From positions 1-13,074 of the forward strand of contig JAGWML010000062.1 in the NCBI GenBank assembly GCA_028873155.1: a stretch of DNA of 13,074 nt, read 5' to 3'. Shown here in pieces: positions 6,126 through 13,074 of this stretch; positions within the stretch are counted from its first letter, which is position 1, and each line of letters begins with the position of its first letter. Under the pieces are notes generated by a model that searched no databases, had not been told where the DNA came from, and worked only from the letters and a program-made list of their open reading frames with translations. Origin of the DNA: Acidobacteriota bacterium. GTDB lineage: Bacteria; Acidobacteriota; Terriglobia; Terriglobales; Acidobacteriaceae. The position numbers and the translations under genes are program-made.

Positions 6126-8109
6126 TCCGGCGGACCACCGCTTCTTGCAGCATCTATACTCGCTTCAAAAGGCACAGCCGCAGCCCGACGCGGCGCGCCG
6201 CAAGGAGATTGCAGTTTTGCCGTTGAGCCGCCGCCGCTTCATCCAGTCCCTCTCGCGAACCGCGCTCGTCTTATCACTTGAAGATGTGCTCAGCCTCGCC
6301 CGCCCGCTCTTCGGTCAGACCCAGCAGGCCAAACCCAAGGGCAGCGCCCGCCAGTCCTATGAGGCCCAAGCCCGCCCCGCGCCCAAAGGCGCGCCCTCGC
6401 CCGTCACCGGCACGCCCCTCGGCGTCCAGTTTGTCGACGTGGCCAAACAAGCCGGCCTCAACGTCGAGATGATCTTCGGCGGCGAGCACCGCAATAAATA
6501 TCTGCTTGAAACCACCGGCTGCGGCGCCGCCTTTTTCGACTACGACCACGACGACTGGCTCGACATCTTCCTCGTCAACGGCTGGCGCCTCGAAGGCTTC
6601 CCCAAAGGCCACGAGCCCGTCTGCCATCTCTTCAAAAACAATCGCGACGGCACCTTTACCGATGTCACCCTCAAGGCCGGCCTCGCCCGCTCCGGCTGGG
6701 GACAGGCCTGCTGCGTCGGCGACTACAACAACGACGGCTGGAACGACCTCTTCGTCAGCTACTACGGCCAGAACGCCCTCTTCCGCAACAACGGCAACGG
6801 TACATTCTCTGACGTCACCAAGGAAGCCGGCCTCCTCCAGGACCGCCTTCGCTGGAACTCCGGCTGCTCCTTCCTCGACTACGACAAGGACGGCCGTCTC
6901 GATCTCTTCGTCGGCAACTACATCGATCTCGACCTGAAAACCACCCCGCTGCCTGAAGATGCCAACTGCACCTACAAGGGCATCATCGTCGCCTGCGGCC
7001 CGCCCGGACTCGAAGGCGGCAAGAACCTCCTCTACCACAACAACGGCGACGGCACCTTCACGGACGTCAGTGAGAAAGCCGGTCTCTGGGGCACGCTCGG
7101 CACCTACGCCCTCAGTTGCGCCGCCGCCGACCTCGACGGCACCGGCTGGCCCAACATCTACGTCGCCAACGACTCCACCTCGGCCACCTACTACGTCAAC
7201 CAGAAAGACGGCACCTTCAAGGATCAGGCCATCGAAGCCGGCGTCGCCTACTCCCCCGACGGCAAGCCCCAGGCCGGCATGGGCGTCTCCATCGGCGACT
7301 ACAACCGCGACGGCCTACCCGACATCGTCAAGACCAACTTCGCCGGAGACACCGACTCCTTATATATGAACCTCGGCGACGGCTCGTTCGACGACCGCAC
7401 CTACCAGGCCGGCCTCGGCATCAACACCCGCCTCCTTGGCTGGGGCGTCAGCTTCATCGACTTCGACAATGACGGATGGCTCGACATCCTCGTCGCCAAC
7501 GGCCATGTCTACCCCGAGGTCGACGGCACCCAGGTCGACGCCTCCTACGCCGAGCGCAAGTACCTCTACCGCAACCTGCGCCAGGGCCAGTTTGAAGATG
7601 TCAGCATGATCGGCGGCCCCGGCATCACCACCGACGCCAAGGCCCGCGGCTTCGCCATCGGCGACTTCGACAACGACGGCGACCTCGACGCCATCGTCAA
7701 CTGCGTCAACGCCGTACCCCAGCTCCTGCGCTGCGATCAATCTCTCCAGCGCAACTGGATCAAGATCCGACTCGTCGGCGTCCAGTCCAATCGCACCGGC
7801 ATCGGCGCCAAAATTAAGGTCGTCGCCCAGACCGGCACGCCCGTCCTCACCGCCAAACCCGGCTCGCCCCTCACCCAGATTGAAGAAGTCCGCTCCTGCA
7901 ACGGCTACTTCTCAGCCAGTGATCTCCGCATTCACTTCGGCCTCGCCGACGCCAAAAAAGCCGACACCGTAGAAATCCGCTGGCCTTCCGGCGCCGTCGA
8001 CACCCTCCACGACCTCGACGCCAACCGCCTCTACGTCCTCCAGGAAGGCGGCAAGATCCTCAAGAACGAAGCCCTCACCGGCCTCCTCAAAACTGGAACC
8101 GAGCGCTGA
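6118..8109 (+). CDS. FG-GAP/VCBS repeat protein with ASPIC/UnbV domain, Tat-like signal
   Basis: Exported protein made of FG-GAP/VCBS-type repeats with acidic, probably calcium-binding loops of the form DxDxDGxxD: near residues 141 (DYDHDDWLD), 201 (GDYNNDGWND), 252 (FLDYDKDGRLD), 393 (GDYNRDGLPD), 446 (FIDFDNDGWLD) and 515 (GDFDNDGDLD). The C-terminus (about 558-645) is an ASPIC/UnbV domain, recognisable by NRTGIGAKIKV and VEIRWPSGAVDTL. The family probably forms beta-propellers; function is unknown, with binding or adhesion roles proposed. SRRRFIQSLSRTALVL near residue 37 resembles a twin-arginine signal, although acidic residues follow in its hydrophobic part. The ATG at 6118 overlaps the methyltransferase stop by 8 nt. 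An in-frame TTG at 6217 has AAGGAG at 6202-6207 with a 9-nt spacer and would put the Tat motif at the N-terminus, so it may be the real start. The 3' end overlaps the convergent receptor gene by 23 nt. Confidence 0.9.
   Translation: MPDPADHRFLQHLYSLQKAQPQPDAARRKEIAVLPLSRRRFIQSLSRTALVLSLEDVLSLARPLFGQTQQAKPKGSARQSYEAQARPAPKGAPSPVTGTPLGVQFVDVAKQAGLNVEMIFGGEHRNKYLLETTGCGAAFFDYDHDDWLDIFLVNGWRLEGFPKGHEPVCHLFKNNRDGTFTDVTLKAGLARSGWGQACCVGDYNNDGWNDLFVSYYGQNALFRNNGNGTFSDVTKEAGLLQDRLRWNSGCSFLDYDKDGRLDLFVGNYIDLDLKTTPLPEDANCTYKGIIVACGPPGLEGGKNLLYHNNGDGTFTDVSEKAGLWGTLGTYALSCAAADLDGTGWPNIYVANDSTSATYYVNQKDGTFKDQAIEAGVAYSPDGKPQAGMGVSIGDYNRDGLPDIVKTNFAGDTDSLYMNLGDGSFDDRTYQAGLGINTRLLGWGVSFIDFDNDGWLDILVANGHVYPEVDGTQVDASYAERKYLYRNLRQGQFEDVSMIGGPGITTDAKARGFAIGDFDNDGDLDAIVNCVNAVPQLLRCDQSLQRNWIKIRLVGVQSNRTGIGAKIKVVAQTGTPVLTAKPGSPLTQIEEVRSCNGYFSASDLRIHFGLADAKKADTVEIRWPSGAVDTLHDLDANRLYVLQEGGKILKNEALTGLLKTGTER
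6202..6207 (+). promoter_or_regulatory. Ribosome binding site for an alternative TTG start of the ASPIC gene
   Basis: AAGGAG sits 9 nt before the in-frame TTG at 6217. The resulting protein would begin MPLSRRRFIQ, a compact twin-arginine signal, and would drop 33 polar residues that have no obvious role. This is the main alternative to the ATG at 6118. Confidence 0.5.
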
Positions 8110-11100
8110 GTTGAATCTCGCGACCGGGGGACATGGGCATCGTGATGGAACCGAACTGGGGCTCGTTCACAAAGCGGTTGGGTGAGCCGAGATTCGTGTG
8201 GTTCAGCGCGTTAAAGAAATCGCCGCGCACGATGAAGCTTGTCTCGCGCGGCATGGGAAGGCTCCGCTGTGTCGAGAGGTCCAGCGTCTGCATTCCCGGG
8301 CCGTATACCGAGTTGCGTCCGGTATCGCCGAAGGTATAGGGCGCGGGCACCGCGAATGCTGCAGGGTTAATCCACTTGCTGGCGTTCTTTGTTCCGTGAC
8401 CAAAGATGGGCTGTCCGGTCAGATTCGCGCGGATGGGATTTTCGCCGAGAATCGTACCCGCGTTGGCGGTGTCACCAAAGACCGAAACCGTGAACGGATA
8501 CCCAGACTCCCCCTGGTAGATGCCGGCAAAGAGCCAGTCCCTTGTGACGGCGCTCGTCAGGCGGTCACGCAGGAATGGGCGCGGCGCGTAGACAACGCTG
8601 GCCGCCACCCGCTGCCGAATGTCGCACGCCGGGCCTTTTTCCGCGGCGAGGTCATTATTGTTCTGTGGGATTGTGGACTCATACATGGGCGACCGGAAGT
8701 CGGGCGCGTTGGTGAGATTTTTTGCGAAGGTGTCGTTTGCAAGAATGCTGAAGCCGTTGTTGTAGCGGCGGCGTAGATTGACATAGCCCGCGTCATACCA
8801 GCTCTGCGCGGAGGTCTCCAGCAGGTTGATGGCGCTGACCGGAAAGGTGAGGCTTGCGACAGCAATGGACAGACCGTTAATGCTCGAAGGAATGGTTGTA
8901 CCCGGCGCAAAGCTAATGTGCTGGAAGGGACGCCGCGGCTGCACCGGCCCCGGACCGGGCAGCGCATTGTTGATGAGGTGCGCGCGCTGCAGGTGGAAGC
9001 CGCGGGCTCCGAGGTAGCCAACCTCCAGGGTCGTATTGGCGCTCAGCGATTTCTCGATGGTTGCGTTCCACTGCTGCACATACTGGGGGGAGGGCCGCAG
9101 GCTGAATGAGGCAAAGCTGACCACCGTCTTGCCGAGAATGGCGGGGTTGAAATTGAATCCACTGATCGCCGGGGAAGGCGTGTAGTTGTCTGCCTGATTC
9201 GTCTCAGGGAAAACGTAGGGGACATTGTGGCGCTGGTTGCACCAGGAGTTGTAATCCGGCGGGGTGAAGAAGATGCCGTAGGCTCCGCGCACAATTACGC
9301 CGAGACTGGTGATGTTGTATGCGACGCCCACGCGCGGCGCAAAGTCGGTGTGGTTCGCATACATCAGGCCATTGGGATACTGCTCCTGGCCGCCAATGAA
9401 CGCAACCGGGGTTCCGCTGGAGAGATCAAGATTGCTGTTTGTGAAATGCGCGTCCCACAACGGGCTCGCGTACTCGTATCGCAATCCATAGGTGATCGTC
9501 ATATTGTCGGTAGCGCGCCACTCATCCTGCGCGTAGCCGTCGGCAAACCATCCGCGCAGATCCATGGCCGGCACGCCGGCTTGGCGCTGCCGCACCACAG
9601 GCAGACCGAGAAGGAAGCTGGCAAGGGCCGATCCCGTGCCGTCGTTGGACGCGGTCCTGGAGGTGTAGCCGTTTGTGAACTGATAGAAGCCGCGATTCTG
9701 GAAGAAGCCCCACATGGGCCAGAGATAGCGCATGTAGCTGGCGCCGAACTGGAAGTCGTGCCGCCCGTGCTGCCAGAAGAAGGCGTCGCGGCCGTCATAG
9801 ATTGTGTCCCAGTCGTGCACAGGGGTGGCCGCAAAGGAGTCGCCAAAGCCGGAGTAGCCCTGTAAGGCGAACCACGGCGCGCCCCATGCGCCCTGCCCCC
9901 CGAATCCAACCCCTTGAATTCCAAGCTGGCCGACGATGTTATTCACGCCATTGTTCTGAGAGTGCAGAAACATGGAGAGACGCGAGGCCGCAATGGTTGC
10001 GGTGTTCAGCAGCGAGGGTGAAAGGACATGGTTCCAGGACACCACCGCCTGCTGGGCGAGGTTGTCGTTGTAGACGCCGAATCCCGGCAGATTGATCGGC
10101 GAGAATCCGGTCTCGCTTGAGCCGGAATAGCGCGCAAAGATGAGATCGCCGTTGGAAAGGTAGTGATCGAGCCGCAGCGAGCCCTGGTTCCAGTTCTGCT
10201 CCTCGTTGCGCACATCCATGTAGTTGTTGGAGTCCACGCCGCCAGCGCCCATGTTGGGACGCGGCAGATATTGCAACATGAATTGCTGCGCGACTGAGCT
10301 GATTCGGTTCTGCGGAATCGCATTGCCGGAGAACTGGCTGCGCGTAACCCCCGAGCCGCTCGAGGTTGACGTTGTGGGATCGTAGATGTTGACGCCGCTC
10401 TGGCTGAAATCACCATTGATCTCTGCCAGCGTTGGAACGGTCCCAATCGCCGTATCTGCCTGCGCATGGCGATACGCTTCATAGTTGGTGAAAAAATACG
10501 TCTTGCCAAGATGGGGGAGCGGGCCGCCCACCGCGCCTCCGAACTGGTTCTGAACCAGGTAATTGTTGCTGCCCATTTGTTCGAACGAGGTGGCGTCGAG
10601 AGCGCCGTTGCGAACGTAGTCATACAGCGCGCCGTGAAATGTGCTCGTTCCGCTGCGGGTAACAATATTTACCTGGCCACCGCCCGCGCCGCCTTCGTTG
10701 GCAGAGTAGGTGGAAGTATCCACGCGGAACTCCTGGATGGCATCGAGGGAGAGACTGATGTTCTGCGCCCAGAAGGTTGGATCTGTGTTGATTGCGCCAT
10801 CGAGCAGATAAAAGTTTGCATTCGGGCGCGCACCTCCGATGCTCAGCGCCGAGTCCTGTCCCGGCCGCCAGTAGAGTGGGGTGGCGTCTCCCGACTGTGC
10901 GCCGGAGCCGGGATGCGCGCCCGGCACAGTGGCGACAAGATCGAGCACCATGCGGCCGTTGAGGGGAAGATTTGCAATGTCTTGCGGCTCGATAACCTCA
11001 CCGACACTGGTCTTAGTGGAGTCCATCACCGCCGATCCCGCGCGAACGGATACGGATTGCGAGAGAGATGCAAGCTGCAGGTCGAAGTCCAGGGCAATAT

Positions 11101-11389
11101 TCTGGTCTACCTCAAGCGTGATCTTCTCTTGCACGGGCGCGAATCCCTGGGCGGAGGCGATCACGGCGTACGTCCCCGCGGGAATCAGTGGAGCCTCGTA
11201 GAGCCCTTGAGAATTCGTGCTGCCCCTGCGGCTCAAAACAGTGGTCTGCGAATTGATCGTCACGGATGCGCCGGCAATTGGTCGACCCTGCGGGTCGCGG
11301 ACAATTCCATGAAGATGCGCAAAGTTCGACTGGCCGTACGCCGCAGCGGCGAGAGAAAGCAGCAACACAAAGGAAAATCGTGGCATCAT
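8087..11389 (-). CDS. Oar-like TonB-dependent outer membrane receptor
   Basis: A 1100-residue outer membrane protein of the Oar-like TonB-dependent transporter group that is expanded in Acidobacteriota. A signal peptide (about 1-19, MMPRFSFVLLLSLAAAAYG) is followed by a carboxypeptidase-regulatory-like Ig-fold domain (about 25-105; HGIVRDPQGRPIAGASVTI and GLYEAPLIPAGTYAV), a plug-like region (about 115-235; IANLPLNGRMVLDLVATVPG and GGAGGGQVNIVTRSGTSTFHG), and a long beta-barrel that ends RGDFFNALNHTNLGSP...QLSARFQF with the terminal Phe expected for barrel assembly. It probably takes up a large substrate such as an oligosaccharide, peptide or siderophore; the substrate cannot be told from the sequence. 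Two ATG codons in tandem open the gene, with AAGGTG 5-8 nt upstream. It is convergent with the ASPIC gene and has no TonB, ExbB or partner lipoprotein gene beside it. Confidence 0.92.
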   Translation of the reverse strand: MMPRFSFVLLLSLAAAAYGQSNFAHLHGIVRDPQGRPIAGASVTINSQTTVLSRRGSTNSQGLYEAPLIPAGTYAVIASAQGFAPVQEKITLEVDQNIALDFDLQLASLSQSVSVRAGSAVMDSTKTSVGEVIEPQDIANLPLNGRMVLDLVATVPGAHPGSGAQSGDATPLYWRPGQDSALSIGGARPNANFYLLDGAINTDPTFWAQNISLSLDAIQEFRVDTSTYSANEGGAGGGQVNIVTRSGTSTFHGALYDYVRNGALDATSFEQMGSNNYLVQNQFGGAVGGPLPHLGKTYFFTNYEAYRHAQADTAIGTVPTLAEINGDFSQSGVNIYDPTTSTSSGSGVTRSQFSGNAIPQNRISSVAQQFMLQYLPRPNMGAGGVDSNNYMDVRNEEQNWNQGSLRLDHYLSNGDLIFARYSGSSETGFSPINLPGFGVYNDNLAQQAVVSWNHVLSPSLLNTATIAASRLSMFLHSQNNGVNNIVGQLGIQGVGFGGQGAWGAPWFALQGYSGFGDSFAATPVHDWDTIYDGRDAFFWQHGRHDFQFGASYMRYLWPMWGFFQNRGFYQFTNGYTSRTASNDGTGSALASFLLGLPVVRQRQAGVPAMDLRGWFADGYAQDEWRATDNMTITYGLRYEYASPLWDAHFTNSNLDLSSGTPVAFIGGQEQYPNGLMYANHTDFAPRVGVAYNITSLGVIVRGAYGIFFTPPDYNSWCNQRHNVPYVFPETNQADNYTPSPAISGFNFNPAILGKTVVSFASFSLRPSPQYVQQWNATIEKSLSANTTLEVGYLGARGFHLQRAHLINNALPGPGPVQPRRPFQHISFAPGTTIPSSINGLSIAVASLTFPVSAINLLETSAQSWYDAGYVNLRRRYNNGFSILANDTFAKNLTNAPDFRSPMYESTIPQNNNDLAAEKGPACDIRQRVAASVVYAPRPFLRDRLTSAVTRDWLFAGIYQGESGYPFTVSVFGDTANAGTILGENPIRANLTGQPIFGHGTKNASKWINPAAFAVPAPYTFGDTGRNSVYGPGMQTLDLSTQRSLPMPRETSFIVRGDFFNALNHTNLGSPNRFVNEPQFGSITMPMSPGREIQLSARFQF

Positions 11390-11440
11390 TTCGTCACCTT
11401 GATCTCAGAAGAAACCGCAACCCAAAACGTATCTGTCCCT

Positions 11441-11484
11441 GGGGCATTCCCCTCTTGCCGTCTCCGCCTCCTGGGTGGAGATGG
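11441..11484 (-). promoter_or_regulatory. Structured leader of the receptor gene
   Basis: Two potential hairpins precede the receptor. GGGGAATGCCCC (11452-11441, minus strand) has a 4-bp GC stem. CCATCTCC/GGAGACGG (11484-11477 with 11465-11458) has an 8-bp stem with one mismatch whose loop contains AGGAGG. They end about 50 nt before the start codon. No known riboswitch family is recognised, so a regulatory role is conjecture. Confidence 0.3.
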
Positions 11485-11549
11485 CTGCCCGTCGTTAAAC
11501 AGAATTCCGCAAAATACGAGATTCACACTTGATTCGTGGACCGCAACCG

Positions 11550-11564
11550 TAGTTCGCGCAACTA
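11550..11564. promoter_or_regulatory. Interrupted palindrome, possible operator
   Basis: TAGTTCGCGCAACTA has perfect 5-nt arms around CGCGC, about 160 nt upstream of the receptor start. It could be a regulator binding site near the receptor promoter, but no clear -35/-10 pair was found. Confidence 0.2.
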
Positions 11565-11885
11565 TCTCTGCAGTTTGCGAGTTCTGACGCGGTTCATTCC
11601 TGCAAGCATTTCTTCTGAAGCACTATGTTGTTGTTGAGCCTGTGCTTCGTGTGCATGGGCGACACGGGGGAATTAGCGCAGGTTGCCTCCGGAAATAGGA
11701 ATCCTAGCAAGCAACGACAGATCGGCGTATCAGCCAAAAGATGGACATGCGCGAAAAGATCGCTTCTCTACATCGCGTTCATGCGGCAGCCGGCAAGAAT
11801 ACCGATCGTGCGCACACATGCGCAGGCTTCCATCGATTGGGCCGTCTTCCAGGCCACGGAGCCCGAGGCCATGCCATTGAACAAC
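11565..11885. other. Gene-free stretch between receptor leader and regulator remnant
   Basis: I see no convincing gene, RNA or repeat here. Short open frames exist on both strands (for example plus 11625-11918 and minus 11768-11992), but their products lack family motifs and they have no clear ribosome sites. It may include decayed coding sequence from the regulator fragment next to it. Confidence 0.4.
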
Positions 11886-12167
11886 TCAGTGTGGAGCTCG
11901 GGGAACACAAATGGCTGAAACGATGCCGCATCTTGAACCAGAGACCCTGAAGTCATCTTCGCGAGCAAAGCCGCGTAAAGAAATGCTCCCACCGTTGCAC
12001 TCGGTGTCCTGCACTCGTCTGTTCAGGGACTCGAATGGAACAATGCCATGCCGGATCGCTGTCATCGCTGCCTGAACCTTGAAGGTCGCGCCGAGCAGTG
12101 CCACAACTCCCTGGCGTGCCACATGGTAATCCTCCACGACCAGCACGCCTATAGATTCCTGAGTCAT
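11886..12167 (-). pseudogene. Response regulator receiver-domain fragment
   Basis: The first about 30 residues (MTQESIGVLVVEDYHVARQGVVALLGATFKVQ) look like the start of a NarL/LuxR-type response regulator: beta-strand 1 with the acidic pair in VLVVED, then the conserved helix 1 pattern xxxRQGxxALL. After that the similarity disappears. There is no phospho-acceptor Asp in a DxxMP context, no conserved Thr or Lys, and no helix-turn-helix before the stop. The intact family is about 200-220 residues, whereas this frame gives 93. It therefore looks like a truncated or frameshifted remnant. The ATG at 12167 (or a GTG at 12176) is preceded by the GGGTGGAGG region. It is 77 nt downstream of the AhpD-like gene on the same strand. 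It could instead be a real short protein that has acquired a new C-terminus. Confidence 0.5.
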
Positions 12168-12196
12168 ATCCTCCACCCTATCGGGCGCGGCTGTCG

Positions 12197-12233
12197 CCGG
12201 AGACTAACATTTCAATTGGTCCCGTTTCTCCGG
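12197..12233. repeat. Inverted repeat between AhpD-like gene and regulator remnant
   Basis: CCGGAGA (12197-12203) and TCTCCGG (12227-12233) are perfect 7-nt inverted arms with a 23-nt spacer. They lie just after the AhpD-like stop and just upstream of the regulator fragment. With no T-run it is not a standard terminator; it may be an operator or chance. Confidence 0.25.
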
Positions 12234-12244
12234 GGCCGATCGAG

Positions 12245-12787
12245 TTATCTTACCGACGATTTCAGATAGCCATGCTCGGCAAGATGCTTGCCCATCTCGA
12301 CGTACATGCCGGCATCGCGCGGCTGCCATGTATTCAGGCCGTCAACATACCGGTTGTACATGCAGAAGGCCGCAGCGATGAGCACGGTGTCGTGAATCTC
12401 CATGTCAGACGCGCCTTCGTGCCGGGCCCGTTCCACGTCTTCACCCGTCACGAGCTTTCCGTCGCGTTGCACCTTGCCCGCGATTGCCAGCAGCGCTTTC
12501 AGCTTCGGTGAGACGGGTGCGCTTTCGAAATCGACTTTCACGCGGCGCACTACATCTTCTCCGCCGAGATGGCACGCTGCGGCCGCGCCGTGGCTGGTCT
12601 GACAAAAATAGCAATCGTTTTGCGAGGAGACATAGGTTGCGATTAACTCGCGTTCACCGGGCGCCAGGCTATTGGGCTCGTGCAGCAGAACGTGAGCCAG
12701 TTCGCGCATGGGCTTGGCTGTCTCCGGACGAAATGCGAATGCGCCGCTGATACCAGGAAGGCCCTCGGGAAGGGCAATATGTGCCAT
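12245..12787 (-). CDS. AhpD-like carboxymuconolactone decarboxylase/peroxidase-related protein
   Basis: A 180-residue protein of the AhpD/CMD superfamily, peroxidase-related subgroup. The redox motif C59-x-x-C62-x-x-x-H66 lies in NDCYFCQTSHG, preceded by the conserved acidic helix GERELIATYVSS (Glu46/Glu48), the residues that in AhpD form the peroxidatic centre and proton relay. The C-terminal signature is VLIAAAFCMYNRYVDGL. It most likely reduces peroxides or alkyl hydroperoxides in the cytoplasm with a thiol donor; the exact substrate and reductant cannot be deduced. The ATG at 12787 has GGAGAG directly upstream, in the 10 nt that separate it from the stop of a paralogous gene, so translation is probably coupled and the two form an operon. 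There is no signal peptide, and length is normal for the subgroup. Confidence 0.88.
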   Translation of the reverse strand: MAHIALPEGLPGISGAFAFRPETAKPMRELAHVLLHEPNSLAPGERELIATYVSSQNDCYFCQTSHGAAAACHLGGEDVVRRVKVDFESAPVSPKLKALLAIAGKVQRDGKLVTGEDVERARHEGASDMEIHDTVLIAAAFCMYNRYVDGLNTWQPRDAGMYVEMGKHLAEHGYLKSSVR

Positions 12788-12797
12788 GGTTCTCTCC

Positions 12798-13074
12798 TCA
12801 ACGTTCCACTGGCTCGGCCGGAAGATACGTTTTGCTTACACTCAGGTAGCCGTCGCGTGCCACCATCTTGCCGCGCTCCCTATACATGGCCTCATCGCGC
12901 GGCTGCACGGTTGCCAACCCATCCACATATCGGTTGTACATGCAGAACGCAGCGGCAATCAGCACCGCGTCGTGGATCTCAATATCCGTCGCACCAAGGC
13001 TGCGTGCATGCTCCACGTCTTCCGCTGTAACCTGCTTGCCTCCGCGTTGCACCTTGCTTGCGAGGACGAGCAGA
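12798..13074 (-). CDS. Second AhpD-like protein, 5' part outside the window
   Basis: C-terminal part (about 91 residues) of a paralogue of the downstream AhpD-like gene; the reading frame stays open to the window edge. Over the 77 shared residues (LLVLASKVQRGGKQ onward) I count 55 identities, about 71%, including the complete VLIAAAFCMYNRYVDGL block. The CxxC active-site segment is expected beyond the edge and cannot be checked. The C-terminus is 9 residues longer than that of its neighbour (ending YLPAEPVER). Its TGA (12800-12798) is immediately followed by the neighbour's ribosome site. This is the promoter-proximal gene of the pair, presumably from a tandem duplication. The GTG at 13052 is an internal codon, not the start. 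Confidence 0.88.
   Translation of the reverse strand, partial: LLVLASKVQRGGKQVTAEDVEHARSLGATDIEIHDAVLIAAAFCMYNRYVDGLATVQPRDEAMYRERGKMVARDGYLSVSKTYLPAEPVER

Noticed and set aside
6274..7038. 254-codon minus-strand open frame opposite the FG-GAP gene
   Set aside because: Low-complexity Val/Ala/Glu/Gly product mirroring the repeated GAC/GGC/GCC codons of the FG-GAP repeats.
6520..7700. Apparent tandem nucleotide repeats
   Set aside because: The periodic similarity comes from the protein-level FG-GAP/VCBS repeats with biased codons; spacing is irregular and it is not a DNA repeat array or CRISPR.
10466..11587. 373-codon plus-strand open frame opposite the receptor gene
   Set aside because: Lies antisense to the signal peptide, regulatory and plug domains of the TonB-dependent receptor, has no family signature, and follows from GC-rich codon periodicity.
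11625..11992. Small open frames on both strands (plus 11625-11918, minus 11768-11992)
   Set aside because: No recognisable motifs and no convincing ribosome sites. The minus frame could belong to a frameshifted regulator remnant, but its sequence shows no response-regulator features.

Overview
The window looks like chromosomal DNA of an Acidobacteriota species, probably class Terriglobia. This is inferred from the combination of an Oar-like TonB-dependent receptor with an N-terminal carboxypeptidase-regulatory domain, a long FG-GAP/ASPIC-UnbV protein, a secreted DPP-IV-like peptidase, and GC-rich codon use in the core genes. No rRNA, tRNA, CRISPR array or complete insertion sequence is visible.

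Left part (1-4423): two copies of a ~75-nt hairpin-bearing repeat (16-91 and 723-797) lie in inverted orientation around a small, very basic hypothetical ORF (325-681). On the minus strand follow a signal-peptide-bearing S9 family dipeptidyl peptidase (877-3087) and, upstream of it, a J-domain protein (3306-4127). A strong Rho-independent terminator (3223-3260) separates these two, so they are probably separate transcripts.

Middle (4424-6125): a compact restriction-modification island of lower GC than its surroundings. A minus-strand NotI-family restriction endonuclease (Cys4 iron motif plus D...ExQ catalytic residues) is divergently paired with a plus-strand D12-class (Dam-like) adenine methyltransferase. 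Their best start codons lie back to back inside one CCATGG palindrome, so each gene's promoter must lie inside the other gene. An adenine methyltransferase cannot protect GCGGCCGC, and that site occurs twice in the window. The pair therefore probably recognises a new, adenine-containing sequence. This is the most interesting system here.

Right part (6118-13074): an FG-GAP/ASPIC-UnbV protein with a Tat-like signal overlaps the methyltransferase stop by 8 nt. It converges on a 1100-residue TonB-dependent receptor, with a 23-nt overlap of the 3' ends. Upstream of the receptor is a structured leader, a stretch without recognisable genes, and a fragment of a response regulator receiver domain. The window ends in two tandem minus-strand AhpD/carboxymuconolactone-decarboxylase-like genes, the upstream one cut by the window edge; they look translationally coupled and are probably a peroxide- or electrophile-detoxifying pair.
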